Shown piece after piece: positions 59,851 to 64,000 of a stretch of DNA of 64,000 nt. The notes under the pieces were generated by a model that made no database searches, was not told where the DNA came from, and saw only the letters and a program-made list of their open reading frames with translations. Positions within the stretch are counted from its first letter, which is position 1; each line of letters starts with the position of its first letter. This stretch comes from UWMA-0277 sp965183885 (lineage in GTDB: Bacteria > Bacteroidota > Bacteroidia > Flavobacteriales > BACL11): NCBI GenBank assembly GCA_965183885.1, contig OZ238992.1:1054001-1118000 (forward strand), in the 5' to 3' direction. Made by a program: the position numbers and the translations under genes.

Positions 59851-60318
59851 TTAGTAAGAACCTTTTCTTGTTGAGTAATTAATCTTTAAAGCATTTGCTT
59901 TTCTTAACTCTTGCTTTACGTCAGTAATAATTCCCATCTTAACAGTTTCATCAGCTTTAATTGATGTTGTCATATAAGGCACTTCCTTTTCATCTCTAGC
60001 TTCACGCTCAGTAGCAATAAATTCTTGTATTTCGCTAACATCAGCAAAAGCATCATTTAATTGGATACGAGCAGTAGTACCATAAGAAGATTCTAACCTT
60101 TTTATTGGTGATCCAATGTAAATGTAGCTTACCAAAGATTTTTTTTCCATCTTCTTTATCTCAGTAGCTTTAGGTGTTACTACACTTACAAATAATGTAG
60201 TCTCACGCATTACAGTAGTTACCATAAAAAAGAAAAGTAACATAAATACAATATCTGGTAAGGACGCAGTCGATATGGCTGGCATTCCTTTTTTTCCTCC
60301 TTTTCTGAATTTACTCAT
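59851..60318 (-). CDS. ExbD/TolR-type biopolymer transport protein (second copy)
   Basis: 155 residues with one N-terminal membrane helix (IVFMLLFFFMVTTVM, preceded by the conserved Asp in LPDIVFM) and a periplasmic domain. It partners ExbB/TolQ-type proteins in proton-driven energising of the outer membrane. Its start overlaps the previous exbD gene by one base. Last gene of the cluster. Confidence 0.9.
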   Translation of the reverse strand: MSKFRKGGKKGMPAISTASLPDIVFMLLFFFMVTTVMRETTLFVSVVTPKATEIKKMEKKSLVSYIYIGSPIKRLESSYGTTARIQLNDAFADVSEIQEFIATEREARDEKEVPYMTTSIKADETVKMGIITDVKQELRKANALKINYSTRKGSY

Positions 60319-60869
60319 TATGAATCTCCTCCAATGTTTTTTGGTTCCGCTTCAGATATTTTCTGAGGGTACATTTTTCTAATTTCTTTTTGCTGTGTTT
60401 TATTTAAATCAGCATAACGCTCTCCAAATTTATTTAAAGCAGCTCTATTTCTTAGCTCACTATAAGCAGCAGCAAGTTCATTCTGTACACGAATATAAGT
60501 CATGTACTCAGTTCCTCTATCATTTTGTAATGAGATAATTGCTTTTTCAGGGTTTTCTGATGAATTAGGATCTATTCCCTTATTATCAATAAAACGCTGA
60601 GCTCCTTCTTTTAACTGTGAGATATCCATAAGTTCACCCTCAACTAAAAGTTGGTTGTTTGCATTAATTAGCACTACATAGATGTTCTTAGCATGAATTT
60701 GAGAATCATCATCTTGCATTTCTTCTTCTGGCATAGGAGGTAGTTTACGAGCAATACCTGTATCTACATCCATAGTTGTAGTTACCAAGAAAAAGATAAG
60801 CAGCAAAAAGGCAATATCTGCCATCGATCCTGCATTAATTTCGGGTAACCCTCTTCTTGAACTAGCCAT
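60318..60869 (-). CDS. ExbD/TolR-type biopolymer transport protein (first copy)
   Basis: 183 residues with MADIAFLLLIFFLVTTTMDVD, the single membrane helix with its proton-relay Asp, and a larger periplasmic domain. Two consecutive ExbD genes of different size are usual in Bacteroidota and suggest a heteromeric complex with ExbB. Confidence 0.9.
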   Translation of the reverse strand: MASSRRGLPEINAGSMADIAFLLLIFFLVTTTMDVDTGIARKLPPMPEEEMQDDDSQIHAKNIYVVLINANNQLLVEGELMDISQLKEGAQRFIDNKGIDPNSSENPEKAIISLQNDRGTEYMTYIRVQNELAAAYSELRNRAALNKFGERYADLNKTQQKEIRKMYPQKISEAEPKNIGGDS

Positions 60870-61198
60870 TATTTAGAAAATACTTTTGATAATTCAGCAT
60901 ATGCAACAGCAGCTATAGCTCCAAACATTAAAAAGTAGAAAGTATTTAATCCCATTCCTACTTGTTGAACTGTAGTACTAGTCATGTCGTATTTCTCATA
61001 AGATGTTAATACCTCATCAGAAGCTATAAAATATGAGATGACAAAAAGTAACACTAAGCCACCCACTGTATAAAGAGTCTTTTTTGCATTAGCTTGGTTC
61101 TGCATCATTTTTTTGATGCCAAAGCCAACTGCTGCAAGGGCTGCAAAACCTACCATAAAGTAGGTTAAGTAGATTCCTATATTAATTAAACTATCCAT
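60869..61198 (-). CDS. Small three-helix membrane protein of the exb cluster
   Basis: 109 residues with three hydrophobic helices (about 7-25, 42-60, 83-104). It sits between exbB and exbD with a one-base overlap to exbD. Genes of this kind accompany ExbBD sets in Bacteroidota; the function is unknown. Confidence 0.8.
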   Translation of the reverse strand: MDSLINIGIYLTYFMVGFAALAAVGFGIKKMMQNQANAKKTLYTVGGLVLLFVISYFIASDEVLTSYEKYDMTSTTVQQVGMGLNTFYFLMFGAIAAVAYAELSKVFSK

Positions 61199-61200
61199 GA

Positions 61201-62016
61201 TTATTTGTTTTTAACCAATAAATCAATTAATGAGATAGAAGCATCTTCCATTGAGTTAACAATTGAATCAACTTTTGCAATTAAGTAGTTATAGAATACT
61301 TGTAAGATCATTGCAACAATAAGACCAAATACTGTAGTTAAAAGAGCAACTTTAATACCTCCAGCAACTAATGAAGGAGAGATGTCTCCTGCAGCTTCAA
61401 TAGCATCAAAAGCACCAATCATACCAATTACAGTACCCATAAACCCAAGCATAGGAGCTAAAGCAATAAATAATGAAATCCAAGATAATCCTTTTTCTAA
61501 TAATCCCATTTGTACTGATCCGTAAGAAACAATAGATTTTTCAACCATATCAATCCCTTCATCTGAACGATCTAATCCTTGGTAGAAAATAGAAGCAACA
61601 GGTCCTTTTGTATTTCTACAAACTTCTTTTGCAGCATCAACACCTCCTGATTTTAAAGCACCTTCAACATCATTTAATAACTTGTCAGTATCAGTAGTTG
61701 CCATGTTTAAATAGATAATTCTTTCTATTGCTAAAGCTAAACCTAAAATTAAACATAAAAGAACAATCCCCATAAACCCAGGACCACCTTCAATAAATTT
61801 TTGTTTAATAATTTGGTGAAATGATTCTTCTGATTCAACTGGAGCAGTAGCTTCTTCTACAACTTCTTCAGCTACTTCTTCTACAATTTCTTCAGTTACA
61901 GCAGTGTCTACAACTTCTTCAGTTGTTGCAGCATCAGTATTATCTTGTGCTACTACTGTGTAAGATCCCATTAGGAATAATCCTAATAATGTTAATAAGG
62001 CAAATTTCTTTTTCAT
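61201..62016 (-). CDS. ExbB/TolQ/MotA-family proton channel protein
   Basis: 271 residues. A signal peptide (LLTLLGLFLMGSYTVVAQ) and an acidic E/V-rich low-complexity stretch of about 45 residues precede three membrane helices with the MotA/TolQ/ExbB core (APMLGFMGTVIGMIGAFDAI, and GLIVAMILQVFYNYL). It forms the pentameric channel of the ExbBD motor. The acidic extension would be periplasmic. First gene of the cluster, with a promoter match upstream. Confidence 0.92.
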   Translation of the reverse strand: MKKKFALLTLLGLFLMGSYTVVAQDNTDAATTEEVVDTAVTEEIVEEVAEEVVEEATAPVESEESFHQIIKQKFIEGGPGFMGIVLLCLILGLALAIERIIYLNMATTDTDKLLNDVEGALKSGGVDAAKEVCRNTKGPVASIFYQGLDRSDEGIDMVEKSIVSYGSVQMGLLEKGLSWISLFIALAPMLGFMGTVIGMIGAFDAIEAAGDISPSLVAGGIKVALLTTVFGLIVAMILQVFYNYLIAKVDSIVNSMEDASISLIDLLVKNK

Positions 62017-62054
62017 TTGTGTGTTAATTTTTGTGTAATTAAATTTTAGTGTGG

Positions 62055-62088
62055 CAAATTTATAAAAATATTATAAAGCTGACTCAAA
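62055..62088 (-). promoter_or_regulatory. exbB promoter (TTTG-N22-TAAATTTG)
   Basis: On the minus strand TTTG (62088-62085) and TAAATTTG (62062-62055) are separated by 22 bases, the same spacing as at plsC and rbfA. The -33 element lies inside the end of the superoxide dismutase gene. Confidence 0.5.
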
Positions 62089-62670
62089 TCTCTTATTTAC
62101 TTCCTCCCAGTTGATTACATTGAAAAAAGCATTGATATAATCTGGTCTTCTGTTTTGGTAGTTTAGGTAGTAAGCATGCTCCCAAACATCTAGGCATAAT
62201 ACTGGAGTACATCCACATTGGTCATCCATTAATGGATTGTCCTGATTAGCAGTTGAAGAGATTTTTAATTTTCCATCTTTTACTCCTAACCAAGCCCATC
62301 CTGAACCAAACCTTGTTCCTGCTGCAGCAGCAAATTGTGTTTTAAACTCATCGTAAGAACCAAATGCTTCATTAATAGCTGTAGCAATTGCTCCTGTAGG
62401 GTTTCCGCCTCCATTAGGACTCATAACTTCCCAGAAAAGACAGTGGTTAAAGTAACCTCCTCCATTGTTTCTGGCAGCTCCACTTAATCCAGGAGTAGCA
62501 CATATTTCTTCAATAGATTTTCCAGCTAAATCTGTTCCTGCAATAGCATTGTTTAAGTTATTAGTGTACCCATTATGGTGCTTACTGTGGTGTATTTCCA
62601 TAGTTCTAGCATCAATATGTGGTTCTAAAGCATCGTATGCGTAAGGTAATTTTGGTAATTCAAATGACAT
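62071..62670 (-). CDS. Superoxide dismutase (Fe/Mn)
   Basis: About 199 residues from ATG 62670 (a longer frame to 62715 has no family support). Metal ligands are visible: HHSKHHNGY region, FNHCLFWEV, and [11 protein letters not shown] (Asp and His). GCTP/NQDNPL features do not settle Fe versus Mn. It removes superoxide in the cytoplasm. It lies directly downstream of the flavin reductase gene. Confidence 0.93.
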   Translation of the reverse strand: MSFELPKLPYAYDALEPHIDARTMEIHHSKHHNGYTNNLNNAIAGTDLAGKSIEEICATPGLSGAARNNGGGYFNHCLFWEVMSPNGGGNPTGAIATAINEAFGSYDEFKTQFAAAAGTRFGSGWAWLGVKDGKLKISSTANQDNPLMDDQCGCTPVLCLDVWEHAYYLNYQNRRPDYINAFFNVINWEEVNKRFESAL

Positions 62671-62696
62671 AGTTTTTTTGTTTTTAATGTTAGTAT

Positions 62697-63533
62697 TTAT
62701 AATAGTATTTGCCAAGCATCTTCACTATTTCCTTGGCTTAATAATTCTTTTGCTAAAGTATGTTTTTCTGTTGTATTTTTTTCTCTTCCTTTAAAATCTT
62801 TCTTTTCTGGAATGTTTTCGGCAGAAGCTAAGATAGCGAGTTCATTTCCAGTTAATACTGTTGAGTTTTTAATCTCTTCGGGTAATTTGTCAATTCCCAT
62901 TCCCATTCTGGAAATTGGTTTTGCAATTTCATAAAGTGAGCTTGTTGTTGTTTTTCCATACCAATCAGCTCCTAATCGGGATACTATTCCTAATTTAAAA
63001 GGATCAATACCTCCAGCATTGTCTAAAACAGACTCATCCATATGCATTTTTAAAATTTCGCAGAGGACTAAACTTCCAGCACCACCTTCTTCACCTAAAG
63101 TAATAATTTCATTTACCTTACACTCAAAATTTATTGGTGATTCTTTTACTCTAGATGGAGTAATTAAATCAGAAGGGACTTCAGTAAAACCTGCTTTTTC
63201 AAATTCATTTACCTCATTCCCAAAATCACATGAAGTTAATGAAACCTGTTGTGCAATTTCTTCAGTAACTAAAGCGATGACACATTCTTTTATTTGATGC
63301 ACATTGTCTAATGTATGCTTGCTAGTATTGTTACGAACCCTTCTTACTGGTGAAAAAACTAAGATAGGAGGATTTACACTAAATACATTGAAAAATGAAA
63401 AAGGGCTTAGATTCTTGTTTCCTTCACTATCAATTGTACTTACTAGGGCAATAGGTCTTGGAGTTATTGCTGAGGACAAATATTTATAAAGTCCAGCAGT
63501 ATCTCCTGATGCTACATCTATTGTTTTTATCAT
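62697..63533 (-). CDS. Flavin reductase-like (FMN split-barrel) protein
   Basis: 278 residues. The first 190 match the flavin reductase-like domain ([35 protein letters not shown]). The C-terminal helical part is less conserved. It overlaps the fumarylacetoacetase-family gene by 4 bases (ATGA), so the two are coupled. In Bacteroidota this pair occurs near aromatic amino-acid degradation genes; the specific reaction is unknown. Confidence 0.85.
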   Translation of the reverse strand: MIKTIDVASGDTAGLYKYLSSAITPRPIALVSTIDSEGNKNLSPFSFFNVFSVNPPILVFSPVRRVRNNTSKHTLDNVHQIKECVIALVTEEIAQQVSLTSCDFGNEVNEFEKAGFTEVPSDLITPSRVKESPINFECKVNEIITLGEEGGAGSLVLCEILKMHMDESVLDNAGGIDPFKLGIVSRLGADWYGKTTTSSLYEIAKPISRMGMGIDKLPEEIKNSTVLTGNELAILASAENIPEKKDFKGREKNTTEKHTLAKELLSQGNSEDAWQILL

Positions 63534-64000
63534 CTTTTTAATTTTAATAAGGAATGATTGGATAGCGAACGGCTAATCTTATTTTTTATTTTCCCAAGAC
63601 CTTCAATTTCCATTTCTATAATATCATTCTCTTTAATCCATTGTTCTTTGTGGTCTGGGTTATTTAATTTTCCTGTTCCGTTTAATTCAAGTAAACATCC
63701 TGTTCCTACTGTTCCAGACCCAATAACATCTCCAGGAAATAATTCAACGCCATAAGATGCTCGTTCAATTATCTCAGCAAAGCTCCAGTTCATTTCTTTT
63801 GTATTTCCTTCGGATAATAATTCTCCATTAACCCAGCATTGCATTTTTAGGTCATATTTTTTACCTGTACTACTATTAATTGCATGTTCCTCTAACTCAT
63901 CAACTGTTACTAAATAGGGACCTATAATATTGCAAAAATCTTTTCCTTTTGCAGGGCCTAAGTTTAGTTTCATTTCCTCCATTTGTAAGGTTCTAGCACT
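63530..64000 (-). CDS. Fumarylacetoacetase-family hydrolase (partial, N-terminus outside window)
   Basis: The minus-strand frame is open through the right edge, so only the last 156 or so residues are present. They include LGPAKGKDFCNIIGPYLVT, MNWSFAEIIERAS, PGDVIGSGTVGTGCLLEL and IEGLGKIKN, the C-terminal half of the FAH fold that holds the metal and catalytic site. Members cleave fumarylacetoacetate (tyrosine breakdown) or related 3-oxo acids. Confidence 0.88.
   Translation of the reverse strand, partial: SARTLQMEEMKLNLGPAKGKDFCNIIGPYLVTVDELEEHAINSSTGKKYDLKMQCWVNGELLSEGNTKEMNWSFAEIIERASYGVELFPGDVIGSGTVGTGCLLELNGTGKLNNPDHKEQWIKENDIIEMEIEGLGKIKNKISRSLSNHSLLKLKR

Overview
The window looks like a chromosome segment of a marine-type member of the Bacteroidota, most likely order Flavobacteriales. 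The DNA is AT-rich. Several exported proteins end in type IX secretion (T9SS) sorting tails, promoters carry the Bacteroidota TAnnTTTG -7 box, and paired ExbD genes, HemW, MsrBA and metal-dependent amidohydrolase pairs are present. No rRNA or tRNA gene was recognised.

Layout. 1-2530: hemW (partial), an outer-membrane porin-like barrel and an FMN-binding protein. 2531-4380: an acquired-looking locus with a pentapeptide-repeat protein and a serine beta-lactamase-family hydrolase on the minus strand. The pentapeptide gene is flanked by a duplicated 3' end of the FMN gene, and the hydrolase is bounded by what looks like an integron attC site. 4493-14024: ordinary chromosome (TPR/DUF3857/transglutaminase protein, MsrBA, orphan histidine kinase, AsmA-like protein, and an RsuA/RluB-type pseudouridine synthase that lacks its catalytic Asp). 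14344-20354: a two-gene operon of T9SS-secreted proteins, one with a 12-G run in its coding strand. 20949-25728: type III restriction-modification (Mod, Res).

25937-40310: an integrated element. At its right end are a tyrosine integrase, an integrase-associated protein, an excisionase-like HTH protein, a second small HTH protein and a two-gene replication module. Next comes an intergenic region with two families of direct repeats (candidate iteron origin), then a plus-strand KAP-type P-loop NTPase. The left part is a tightly packed minus-strand operon of about 14 genes: several single-pass membrane proteins, an LPD1 metallopeptidase/transglutaminase 'polyvalent' protein, four consecutive beta-rich small proteins (capsid-like candidates), a coiled-coil protein and an M15 endopeptidase (lysin). 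I see no terminase, portal, tail or conjugation gene, so it reads best as a tailless, possibly membrane-containing provirus of a type I cannot assign. This is the most interesting part of the window. Its outer limits are uncertain: the right end lies between integrase and yraN, while the left end could be near 25.9 kb or as far out as 14.1 kb.

40491-64000: conserved chromosome, with yraN, a T9SS esterase, metG, ldcA, a class V PLP enzyme, gatC, plsC, trpS, two amidohydrolases, hflX, an MsbA-like ABC exporter, rbfA, a LolE-like permease, dusB, a CPBP protease, an ExbB/ExbD cluster, Fe/Mn superoxide dismutase, a flavin reductase-like protein and the end of a fumarylacetoacetase-family gene.
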